Source: JBJELF01 sp051879015
Lineage (GTDB): Bacteria > Bacillota > Clostridia > Lachnospirales > Lachnospiraceae
Reading direction: 5' to 3'
Assembly (NCBI GenBank): GCA_051879015.1
Contig: JBJELF010000026.1
Location: 1-6,042, forward strand
DNA: 6,042 nucleotides
Positions 1-5,240 of this stretch are shown one piece after another (the first letter of the stretch is position 1; the number at the start of each line of letters is the position of its first letter). Under the pieces are notes generated by a model. It ran no database searches and was not told the DNA's origin. It saw nothing but the letters and a program-made list of their open reading frames with translations. A program made the position numbers and the translations under genes.

Positions 1-743
1 TCACCCATGTTACCAAATGCCATCATCTGTACGTTTACAGCAGTACCCCAGGAATATGGAATATCATTGTCACGACGATATACATTTGCTCTTGGGTTGT
101 CCCAGGAACGGAATACAGCCTTAATAGCCTCTTCCAACTGTACTCTTGGATCACTTGGGAAATCGGAACCAATTACACTCTTGTACTCAGCCTTGAACTG
201 ATTTGCCAACTCCTTCAAGTCCTCAGCAGTAAGCTCAACGTCCTGTGTAACCCCCTTAGCTTCCTTCATCTTGTCAATCAATACCTCAAAGTACTTCTTG
301 CCAACTTCCATAACTACGTCAGAGAACATCTGGATAAATCTTCTGTAGCAGTCCCAAGCCCAACGTGGATTACCAGACTTAGCAGCCAATACTTCAACAA
401 CATCCTCATTTAAACCAAGGTTCAAGATTGTATCCATCATACCTGGCATGGAAGCTCTTGCACCAGAACGAACAGATACCAACAATGGGTTCTGCTTATC
501 CCCAAACTTCTTACCGGTTAACTCCTCCAACATTACGATGTTCTCATTAATCTGAGCCATGATTTCATCATTAATTTTTCTTCCATCTTCGTAGTACTGT
601 GTACAAGCTTCTGTTGTGATAGTAAAGCCCTGTGGTACTGGAAGACCCAAATTTGTCATCTCTGCAAGGTTTGCACCCTTACCACCGAGAAGATTACGCA
701 TCTTAGCGTTACCTTCGCTGAAACGATAAACCCACTTAGTCAT
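1..743 (-). CDS. ppdK: Pyruvate, phosphate dikinase, N-terminal 247 residues (3' end outside the window)
   Basis: PPDK interconverts pyruvate + ATP + Pi and phosphoenolpyruvate + AMP + PPi in the cytoplasm; in anaerobic clostridia it can serve glycolysis or PEP supply. The visible part is the start of the ATP-grasp-like nucleotide-binding domain. Family signatures are the opening MTKWVYRFSEG, the glycine-rich LLGGKGANLAEM at about residues 18-29, GLPVPQGFTI at 33-42, SVRSGARASMPGMMDT at 90-105, and WAWDCYRRFIQMF at 128-140. R92 and the SMPGMMDT loop belong to the nucleotide-handling region. The family is about 870-880 residues, so roughly a quarter is present; the frame is open to the window edge with no lesion. 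The start is fixed by AGGAGGT at 749-755, five bases before the ATG. A promoter lies upstream (-10 at 813-818), so the gene can be transcribed independently of the hydrolase behind it. Identification is from recognised motifs and is very secure. Confidence 0.97.
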   Translation of the reverse strand, partial: MTKWVYRFSEGNAKMRNLLGGKGANLAEMTNLGLPVPQGFTITTEACTQYYEDGRKINDEIMAQINENIVMLEELTGKKFGDKQNPLLVSVRSGARASMPGMMDTILNLGLNEDVVEVLAAKSGNPRWAWDCYRRFIQMFSDVVMEVGKKYFEVLIDKMKEAKGVTQDVELTAEDLKELANQFKAEYKSVIGSDFPSDPRVQLEEAIKAVFRSWDNPRANVYRRDNDIPYSWGTAVNVQMMAFGNMG

Positions 744-766
744 AATTGACCTCCTAATTTTGTATT

Positions 767-805
767 TCAAAACCACCTTTTGATTTTGTGTGCTATCAAG
801 CACGC
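767..805 (-). promoter_or_regulatory. ppdK 5' leader with two small stem-loops
   Basis: With the -10 box at 813-818, transcription would begin near 806, giving a leader of about 60 nt. Read on the minus strand, the first 18 bases or so can fold as GTGCT/AGCAC (799-803 with 790-794, loop of 4), plus one G-C pair beyond a mismatch. A second hairpin follows: TCAAAA/TTTTGA (778-783 with 767-772), whose five-base loop GGTGG gives a Shine-Dalgarno-like AGGTGG. The true SD (749-755) is outside both. The inverted repeats are exact. A role, such as protecting the 5' end of the message, is inference only. Confidence 0.4.
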
Positions 806-812
806 TGTTTGT

Positions 813-840
813 ATTATAACATAGATTATGAACCTTGAAA
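813..840 (-). promoter_or_regulatory. ppdK promoter, extended -10 type
   Basis: The minus strand reads TATGTTATAAT, a perfect TATAAT (813-818) preceded by TGT, i.e. an extended -10 element. The -35 region is weak: TTTCAA at 835-840 (spacer 16) is the best candidate, which is usual for extended -10 promoters. A-tracts lie just upstream (843-872 on this strand) and could act as an UP element. The position between the hydrolase stop and the ppdK start supports an independent promoter. Confidence 0.7.
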
Positions 841-844
841 AGAA

Positions 845-872
845 TTTTTTCCACAATTTTTTATTTTTTCCA
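845..872 (-). repeat. Two TGGAAAAAA direct repeats in an A-tract region upstream of the ppdK promoter
   Basis: On the plus strand TTTTTTCCA occurs at 845-853 and again at 864-872, 19 bp apart, with another T run between. On the minus strand these are A-tracts immediately upstream of the -35 region of the ppdK promoter. Spacing near two helical turns would place both copies on one DNA face, as in intrinsically bent upstream sequences. They could equally be the AT-rich tail of the hydrolase transcript. No clear terminator hairpin for the hydrolase is visible at 744-917. Confidence 0.4.
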
Positions 873-917
873 TATTATGCAACCAATAGCTATTTTTTTT
901 CTATTATTTGTAGGTTA

Positions 918-1793
918 TTACTCTATGTATTGCTTAAAGAATGCACACTCCGCTTCATTGCATTCCTCCGCCTCTGGCAAACAAATATTGCAGTGGAATA
1001 CATGCCCCAACTGATTTTCCTCCGTGCCATATAAATGATACTCATAGGGTATTTTTTTCTCATCAAAGACCTGCATGAGCAATGTCGGCTCATCCCTCAA
1101 AAAATCTCCCGTGGAAGTCATCACATAGGCAGGAGAAAAGTTTTCTGTTATATGCCGATAAGGACTAAGCTCCTCCAATTTTTCTTGACTATATTGTTTA
1201 CCCAGCAGATCTTTCATTAAACTCTTATTGGATCCCTCTTTATTGTCCAGCTTGTACACGCCGCAGTTTAAGGCAACTGCCTTAGGACAAAATCCTTTTG
1301 GAGTCTTAAAAGGAAACTTTGCAGCATAATCTGGATTTGTACAAATGCAGCTGTATATGCTTGCCATATGTGCTCCCGCTGAATCACCCACAAGAAAAAT
1401 ATTTTTCTTATCCAATCCATAGGATTCATCTGATTTCATCACCCAGCGCATCACTCGGTTAATGTCTCTTAGCTGAGCTGGATAACGATGCTCCGGTGCC
1501 AGACGATAACTAAAATTGACTACAGCAAAGCCCTGCTGTGCCAGACTCATACAATAAAACTGATACACTTCTTTGCTTCCATACACCCAACCGCCACCAT
1601 GAATACTTACAATAACAGGCAATTCACCAACCATAAATTTCGGACGATAAACATCCAATCGATTCCACTTTTTATCCTTTCCATAAAGAATGTTGTCAAA
1701 ACGAACAACATCATAGGGAGTGGTTAATCCTTTATCTCTCTTCTTATCTCCTCTGCCTGCTGCTCTTCGAAAAATCATACTTGCTATTGACAT
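918..1793 (-). CDS. Alpha/beta hydrolase, HSL/acetyl-esterase type (probable carboxylesterase)
   Basis: A 291-residue cytoplasmic serine hydrolase of the hormone-sensitive-lipase (esterase/lipase) family, expected to hydrolyse short-chain acyl or acetyl esters; the true substrate cannot be read from sequence. Hallmarks appear in order: oxyanion-hole motif HGGGW at 65-69, YRLAPEHRYPAQLRD at 96-110, nucleophile elbow GDSAG at 136-140 with Ser138, the Asp-containing strand TGDFLRDE at 228-235 (Asp230 the likely triad acid), and GHVFH at 263-267 with His264 the likely triad base. Length is normal for the family and no signal peptide is seen. The start is supported by AAAGGGGG (1800-1807) six bases before the ATG and an extended -10 at 1821-1829. 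A Cys-rich stretch follows the catalytic His (C268, C271, C278, C283). The gene is divergent from arsR and monocistronic in this view; no terminator is evident after its stop. Confidence 0.93.
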   Translation of the reverse strand: MSIASMIFRRAAGRGDKKRDKGLTTPYDVVRFDNILYGKDKKWNRLDVYRPKFMVGELPVIVSIHGGGWVYGSKEVYQFYCMSLAQQGFAVVNFSYRLAPEHRYPAQLRDINRVMRWVMKSDESYGLDKKNIFLVGDSAGAHMASIYSCICTNPDYAAKFPFKTPKGFCPKAVALNCGVYKLDNKEGSNKSLMKDLLGKQYSQEKLEELSPYRHITENFSPAYVMTSTGDFLRDEPTLLMQVFDEKKIPYEYHLYGTEENQLGHVFHCNICLPEAEECNEAECAFFKQYIE

Positions 1794-1820
1794 AAAAATC
1801 CCCCTTTCACCATTTTTTAT

Positions 1821-1829
1821 AGTATAACA
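1821..1829 (-). promoter_or_regulatory. Hydrolase promoter, extended -10 element
   Basis: The minus strand reads ATGTTATACT: TATACT at 1821-1826 preceded by TGT. This is nearly the same extended -10 as the ppdK promoter. No good -35 hexamer is seen 16-18 bp upstream. It would start transcription near 1814, giving a short leader of about 20 nt that contains the AAAGGGGG ribosome binding site. Confidence 0.6.
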
Positions 1830-1881
1830 TAATTACAGACATTGCGCTACTCATTCCTCTAAGCCCCATCCGAAAAATACA

Positions 1882-1896
1882 TTTGACGAATTCAAA
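1882..1896. promoter_or_regulatory. Candidate operator palindrome TTTGA-N5-TCAAA on the arsR -35 box
   Basis: An exact 5-bp inverted repeat with a 5-bp spacer lies across the -35 hexamer (TTGACG, 1883-1888). ArsR/SmtB repressors commonly autoregulate by binding AT-rich dyads over their own promoter, and TCAAA/TTTGA half-sites also occur in the CadC operator as I recall it. The location is right, but a 10-bp dyad in AT-rich DNA can arise by chance, so this is only a candidate. Confidence 0.35.
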
Positions 1897-1911
1897 AAAT
1901 ATTCTTATAAT
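1883..1911 (+). promoter_or_regulatory. SigA-type promoter for arsR-DUF4250
   Basis: TTGACG (1883-1888), a 17-bp spacer and a perfect TATAAT (1906-1911) make the best promoter in the window. Start of transcription would be near 1918, leaving a leader of about 107 nt before the likely TTG start at 2025. A promoter this strong on a regulator gene would normally be held down by a repressor, which fits autoregulation. Confidence 0.85.
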
Positions 1912-1934
1912 AGACCCATACTTTTTAGATAACA

Positions 1935-1989
1935 ATTTAGCCTTCATCCTTTTATAAACGAAAACATATCTGCTTTCAGCTGGCTAAAT
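1935..1989 (+). promoter_or_regulatory. Long-range inverted repeat in the arsR leader
   Basis: ATTTAGCC (1935-1942) and GGCTAAAT (1982-1989) are a perfect 8-bp inverted repeat separated by 39 nt, entirely inside the predicted 5' leader and ending about 20 nt before the arsR ribosome binding site. No riboswitch class is recognised. There is no T-run after the right arm, so this is not an intrinsic attenuator as it stands. A helix closing a 39-nt loop could be structural or chance. Confidence 0.35.
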
Positions 1990-2024
1990 GGTTCCATAAT
2001 TCTTATTGAAAGGAAGTGTTATTT

Positions 2025-2420
2025 TTGAATCATATCATGCCCCACAATCATGGCAACATTGACAATGTTCTCGATGTTATGCCCACCAACGAACAGTGCA
2101 TTGAGGCAGCCGAAACATTCAAACAGCTTGGTGATGGTACTCGCCTGCAAATTTTATGGCTCTTATGTCACAGCGAAGAGTGCGTCCTCAACATTGCCGC
2201 TGCCATTGACATGAGTGCTCCCGCTGTATCCCATCATCTGCGTTTTTTAAAGCAGGCAGGTCTCATTAAAAGCCGACGCATTGGCAAAGAAGTTCACTAC
2301 TCTCTTGCTGATTCCAAAGAAGCACAGTTAGTGCATGAAATGATTGATGCACTCTTTCATATTAAATGTCCCTGTCACTGCAATGAACAAGTTCAAAACT
2401 ACAGTGCGGACGAACAGTGA
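2025..2420 (+). CDS. ArsR/SmtB-family winged-helix transcriptional regulator (metalloregulator-like)
   Basis: A 131-residue dimeric repressor-type protein, numbered from TTG 2025. The winged-helix core runs from about residue 25 to 112: FKQLGDGTRLQILWLL (32-47) is the typical first helix, SAPAVSHHLRFLKQAGL (64-80) holds the recognition helix, and GKEVHYSL (87-94) is the wing. TTG 2025 is chosen because AGGAAG (2011-2016) sits 8 nt before it; the upstream GTG (2016) overlaps that site and ATG 2037 is too far away. Potential metal or thiol ligands are the N-terminal His residues (H3, H7, H9), C53 in the position of the alpha-3 Cys motif of ArsR/CadC (here ECVLN, so only one Cys of the CxC), and the C-terminal CPCHC at 115-119. 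Of the SmtB-type alpha-5 site only D96 and H112 seem to align. No efflux pump, ATPase or arsenate reductase is adjacent, so the inducer is unknown. Confidence 0.93.
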   Translation: MNHIMPHNHGNIDNVLDVMPTNEQCIEAAETFKQLGDGTRLQILWLLCHSEECVLNIAAAIDMSAPAVSHHLRFLKQAGLIKSRRIGKEVHYSLADSKEAQLVHEMIDALFHIKCPCHCNEQVQNYSADEQ

Positions 2421-2459
2421 TTTTTTAATGATAATACTTATCCAAAGGAGATTTTACTT

Positions 2460-2633
2460 ATGATTCCAGAAGAACCAAGCATTTTACTTAGTTACGTAAA
2501 CACTTTATTGCGTGATTTTTATCCTACACTCGATGAATTCTGCGATGCAATGGATTGTTCCAAAGAAGATATCATAGAGAAATTGAAATCCATTGATTAT
2601 GAATACGAACCAGATTTGAATAAATTTGTGTAA
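2460..2633 (+). CDS. DUF4250 family small protein
   Basis: A 57-residue protein beginning MIPEEPSILLSYVNTLLRDF and ending in YEYEPDLNKFV. It is recognised as DUF4250, a family of about 55-60 residues in Clostridia with a conserved LLSYVNTKLRDFYPSLD-like core and a YEYD/E tail; function is unknown. Visible content: a helical N-terminal half (8-20), then a short helix-turn-helix-like stretch LDEFCDAMDCSKEDIIEKLKSI (24-45), which could be a tiny DNA- or protein-binding fold (inference). Two Cys (C28, C33), an acidic C-terminus, no signal or membrane segment. ATG 2460 follows AAAGGAG (2444-2450) with a 9-nt gap. It starts 39 bp after the arsR stop with no terminator between, so it is probably co-transcribed from the arsR promoter. 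Confidence 0.85.
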   Translation: MIPEEPSILLSYVNTLLRDFYPTLDEFCDAMDCSKEDIIEKLKSIDYEYEPDLNKFV

Positions 2634-2652
2634 CTATTATTAATAATTTATC

Positions 2653-2721
2653 GGTGAACTACCACAGACCGTAATACCCAAAGAGTACAGGCGGTCTGTG
2701 GCTTCTGTGAAATGATTCACC
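2653..2721 (+). terminator. Nested hairpin after the arsR-DUF4250 operon (terminator-like, no U-tract)
   Basis: CCACAGACCG (2662-2671) and CGGTCTGTGG (2692-2701) form a perfect GC-rich 10-bp stem with a 20-nt loop. GGTGAA (2653-2658) and TTCACC (2716-2721) can close an outer 6-bp stem. It begins about 20 nt past the DUF4250 stop, the usual place for a terminator, but the right arm is followed by CTTCTGTG, not a T-run. It could be a degraded or Rho-assisted terminator, an mRNA 3'-end stabiliser, or part of a regulatory RNA. TTCAC can alternatively pair with the nearer GTGAA (2707-2711). Confidence 0.45.
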
Positions 2722-2840
2722 AGACTAAGTATTCAGAAATAGATACTATGATAGTTCATTCATGACATCTATAGTTGACACAACAAACCATTGCAACTGT
2801 CGTATATATTTCAATCGGTTCACTATCACGAAAACATTTA

Positions 2841-2868
2841 TGTTACTGCTTCTGAACAGAAGATAACA
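2841..2868. promoter_or_regulatory. 28-bp imperfect palindrome, candidate operator of the beta-galactosidase
   Basis: TGTTA (2841-2845) and TAACA (2864-2868) enclose CTTCTG (2849-2854) and CAGAAG (2857-2862) around a central AA, with 3 and 1 unpaired bases between the arms. It lies two bases before a weak -10-like TATATT (2870-2875), i.e. over the place where a -35 box would be, with no good -35 itself. That arrangement suits an activator or repressor site. The unequal internal spacing makes a strict dimer site less sure; as RNA it could form a short hairpin. Confidence 0.4.
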
Positions 2869-2934
2869 CTATATTATCACTTTTATCACAACAGAATACT
2901 CAAATCTATTAGAAAGGAATAAGGCTGCTCTTCT

Positions 2935-2969
2935 CATTGCCTAATACCTAAAAGCCACAAGCGGCAATG
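2935..2969 (+). promoter_or_regulatory. Stem-loop just upstream of the beta-galactosidase start
   Basis: CATTGCC (2935-2941) and GGCAATG (2963-2969) are a perfect 7-bp inverted repeat with a 21-nt loop, extendable by one T-G wobble. It ends 21 nt before ATG 2991. The purine-rich SD-like stretch 2911-2924 lies before the stem and the ATG after it, so folding would bring the two nearer in space. Whether translation uses this is inference. Confidence 0.4.
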
Positions 2970-2990
2970 GTCTTCTGCACCTAAAAAAAT

Positions 2991-5111
2991 ATGAATCAAA
3001 ATTTTCAGTGGAATAAAATGACTATGGGCGTATGCTACTACCCCGAACATTGGCCTAATTCTCTGTGGAGTGAGGACTTAGATCGCATGAAGGCAGTGGG
3101 CATCTCCACGATTCGCATCGCTGAATTTGCTTGGAATCTGGTGGAACCAACCGAAGGTGTATTCGAGTTTGATTTCTGGGATAACTTTCTCCAACTTTGC
3201 AGTGAAAAACAGATGTCTGTCATCTTCGGTACCCCTACCGCCACGCCTCCTGCTTGGCTGACAGAGAAATATCCCGAGGTTCTTAATGCGGACCGAAACG
3301 GCACTCTCTATCGCCATGGAGCTCGCCGACATTACAACTACAATTCCCCCATCTACCAAGAACTGAGCGCCCGCATTGTAACTAAACTGGCCGAACACTA
3401 TGCTGCCCATCCAGCTATCGTAGGTTGGCAGATTGACAATGAATTTAACTGTGAGGCAGATGAATTTTATTCAGAAGCCGATTCGACAGCGTTTCGTGCC
3501 TTTGTCAAAGAAAAATATCAAACGCTCGATGCCCTAAATCAAGCTTGGGGGACCATCTTTTGGAATCAAACTTATACCGACTGGAATCAAATTTATGTTC
3601 CAAGACCTATCCCCTCCCCTGGCTACAATCCTCATCTGAAACTAGATTATTATCGCTTTATCTCCGAGAGCGTCATTCACTTTTGCAGAATGCAGGCGAA
3701 CATCCTTCGAGCTTACAAAAAGCCTACTGATTTTATCACCACCAATGGCATGTTTGGAAACATTGACAATCCTCGCATGGTCAAAGAATGCCTCGACGTT
3801 TACACCTATGACTCTTACCCTGACTTTGCCTTTGGTTTCCACGAGCATCCAAGGACTTCAAACAATCTCAATGACCGAAATTCAAGCAAAAATTTGATTG
3901 AAGTACGCGCTATCTGCCCCCATTTTGGCATCATGGAACAGCAATCAGGAGCCAATGGCTGGACCTCCCACATGGAAGCTGCTTCTCCTCGCCCTGGTCA
4001 GCTTACTCTCTGGGCCATTCAGAGTGTGGCACAGGGAGCTGACTATATTTCCTTCTTCCGCTGGCGCACCTGTACCTTCGGCACAGAAATGTACTGGCAT
4101 GGCATTTTAGACTATGACAACCGAGATAACCGAAAATTAGCGGAAGTCAAAGATTTTTATCAAAAATTCCAAACACTCCAACCAGTCTGTGGTGGCAAAA
4201 ATATAGCTGCATTCGCTCTTTTAAGAGATTACGACAATCTATGGGACAGCCAGACAGATGTATGGCATTCTCATACCACTTATCCAAGTGAACAGGAAAT
4301 TTTTATTGCTTCCGAACTTACCCACACTCCATATGACATTGTGTTTCTCAATGATACTACTGCCTTAGATGAAATTGCCAACTATCCAGTCATTTTCTAT
4401 CCCCACCCAACTCTCATCAACAAAACTCGTGTAAAATTGCTAAAATCTTATGTAGAGCTGGGAGGTACTCTCATTTTAGGCTGTCGCTCCGGCTACAAAG
4501 ATATGAATGGAAAATGTATCATGCAGCCCCAGCCGGGTCTATTCCGCGAACTAACTGGCACCGATGTGCGCGACTTTACTCTTACCAGTCCAAACGAAGA
4601 CCCAACCTATGCTATTTGGACAAAGACCGCTGGTGAAATATCCAAGAATAGAAACCATTCCATGTACATCTGTGAGGATACTCCTATAGAGACTCCAATT
4701 TTCAATGATATCTTTGAAGTCGCTGATGATGTCACCGTCCTCGCAACTTACGCCAACAGTTACTATGCTGACAAACCAGCGCTCACTGAGCGCCGCATTG
4801 GACATGGAAGAACAATTCACTTTGGAAGCACGTTCAGCCGTGAAAATGTCAAACAACTTTTGACTTACACAGGCATCCTTAATCTATTTTCCGATTACAT
4901 TGATGCTCCTGAGACACTTCAACTGGTACTAAGACGGAATCAAGGAAAAGATTATCTTTTTGTTCTGAATTATGAAAACATATCTGTCAGCTGTGAATTA
5001 AAACAGCCCATGAAACTTTTATACACAGGAGAAACTCAGATAGGCAGTCAAGTCTTTGCCCCCTATGCAACTGCCGTCTACGAACTTTTGAGTGATGCCA
5101 GACTGCGCTGA
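2991..5111 (+). CDS. Beta-galactosidase, glycoside hydrolase family 42
   Basis: A 706-residue retaining beta-galactosidase, typical in length for GH42, releasing galactose from short beta-galactosides. The TIM barrel spans about 10-395, opening with GVCYYPEHWP (13-22). WQIDNEF (146-152) carries the acid/base Glu151 and GIMEQQSG (313-320) the nucleophile Glu316; YISFFRWRT (352-360) and GTEMYWHGILDYDNRDNRK (364-382) are further conserved barrel segments. The middle beta-galactosidase trimerisation domain is about 400-625 and the small C-terminal beta domain about 640-702. There is no signal peptide or membrane segment, so it is cytoplasmic. The Cys cluster that binds zinc in the Thermus A4 enzyme is not seen (only C154 nearby). 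The frame is closed by a stop at 2982, so ATG 2991 is the earliest start, yet only A-rich sequence, no Shine-Dalgarno, precedes it; ATG 3018 has only a weak GTGGA. No transporter or sugar regulator adjoins it. Confidence 0.96.
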   Translation: MNQNFQWNKMTMGVCYYPEHWPNSLWSEDLDRMKAVGISTIRIAEFAWNLVEPTEGVFEFDFWDNFLQLCSEKQMSVIFGTPTATPPAWLTEKYPEVLNADRNGTLYRHGARRHYNYNSPIYQELSARIVTKLAEHYAAHPAIVGWQIDNEFNCEADEFYSEADSTAFRAFVKEKYQTLDALNQAWGTIFWNQTYTDWNQIYVPRPIPSPGYNPHLKLDYYRFISESVIHFCRMQANILRAYKKPTDFITTNGMFGNIDNPRMVKECLDVYTYDSYPDFAFGFHEHPRTSNNLNDRNSSKNLIEVRAICPHFGIMEQQSGANGWTSHMEAASPRPGQLTLWAIQSVAQGADYISFFRWRTCTFGTEMYWHGILDYDNRDNRKLAEVKDFYQKFQTLQPVCGGKNIAAFALLRDYDNLWDSQTDVWHSHTTYPSEQEIFIASELTHTPYDIVFLNDTTALDEIANYPVIFYPHPTLINKTRVKLLKSYVELGGTLILGCRSGYKDMNGKCIMQPQPGLFRELTGTDVRDFTLTSPNEDPTYAIWTKTAGEISKNRNHSMYICEDTPIETPIFNDIFEVADDVTVLATYANSYYADKPALTERRIGHGRTIHFGSTFSRENVKQLLTYTGILNLFSDYIDAPETLQLVLRRNQGKDYLFVLNYENISVSCELKQPMKLLYTGETQIGSQVFAPYATAVYELLSDARLR

Positions 5112-5128
5112 GCAGTTCAAACGACAAC

Positions 5129-5186
5129 AAGGAAACAAGGAAGCTGACTGCCGCTCTTGAACGACAGTCAGCTTCCTTGTTTCCTT
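5129..5186. terminator. Perfect 22-bp stem between convergent genes (likely bidirectional terminator)
   Basis: Positions 5129-5150 and 5165-5186 are exact reverse complements, 22 bp without mismatch, around a 14-nt loop (5151-5164). The left arm is A/G-rich and the right arm C/T-rich at its outer end, so the transcript ends in a pyrimidine-rich arm. It starts 18 bp after the beta-galactosidase stop. On the minus strand the arm is followed by TTGTTGTCGTTTG, a better T-rich tail than on the plus strand (AATCC), so it may serve the GlyRS gene at least as well. Lying between convergent genes, it probably stops both. Confidence 0.8.
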
Positions 5187-5240
5187 AATCCACGTTCTTA
5201 GACTGTTGGTACCTGCAAAACAGGCGTAAACATTTATGAT

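Larger units (their letters stand above)
2634..2990 (+). other. 357-bp non-coding region between the DUF4250 gene and the beta-galactosidase
   Basis: No plausible ORF is present; the longest ATG-initiated candidate looked at (2712, 17 codons) has no ribosome binding site. The region holds a 10-bp perfect stem nested in a 6-bp stem (2653-2721), a 28-bp imperfect palindrome (2841-2868), TATCAC repeated at 2824, 2875 and 2884, GCTTCTG repeated at 2701 and 2848, and a 7-bp stem (2935-2969) just before the next gene. TTGACA at 2775-2780 has no -10 at proper spacing; TATATT at 2870-2875 is a possible weak -10. A purine-rich AGAAAGGAATAAGG (2911-2924) has no start codon at usual distance. It probably contains the end of the upstream operon and the control region of the beta-galactosidase. 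Confidence 0.6.

Noticed and set aside
891..905. AATAGCTATT followed by a T-run as a terminator
   Set aside because: The palindrome has no loop and would face the plus strand, where no gene ends; it does not fit the minus-strand hydrolase.
1900..1912. AT-rich imperfect dyad TATTCTTATAATA over the arsR -10 box as an operator
   Set aside because: It largely consists of the -10 hexamer itself and has a mismatch; such dyads are expected by chance in AT-rich DNA.
2707..2720. GTGAA-ATGA-TTCAC as a catabolite-control (cre) site for the beta-galactosidase
   Set aside because: It lacks the central CG and matches the cre consensus poorly; it also lies over 260 bp upstream of the start.
2712..2765. 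A 17-codon ATG reading frame inside the non-coding gap
   Set aside because: No ribosome binding site, very short, and overlaps the nested hairpin; nothing supports translation.
2775..2810. TTGACA (2775-2780) with TATATT (2805-2810) as a promoter for the beta-galactosidase
   Set aside because: The spacer would be 24 bp, and at 16-19 bp there is only TGTCGT-like sequence, so the pair is not usable as a SigA promoter.
3038..3410. Long antisense reading frames within the beta-galactosidase (and similar ones in ppdK, the hydrolase and GlyRS)
   Set aside because: They are shadows of strongly conserved coding frames, with no recognisable domain and no ribosome binding site.
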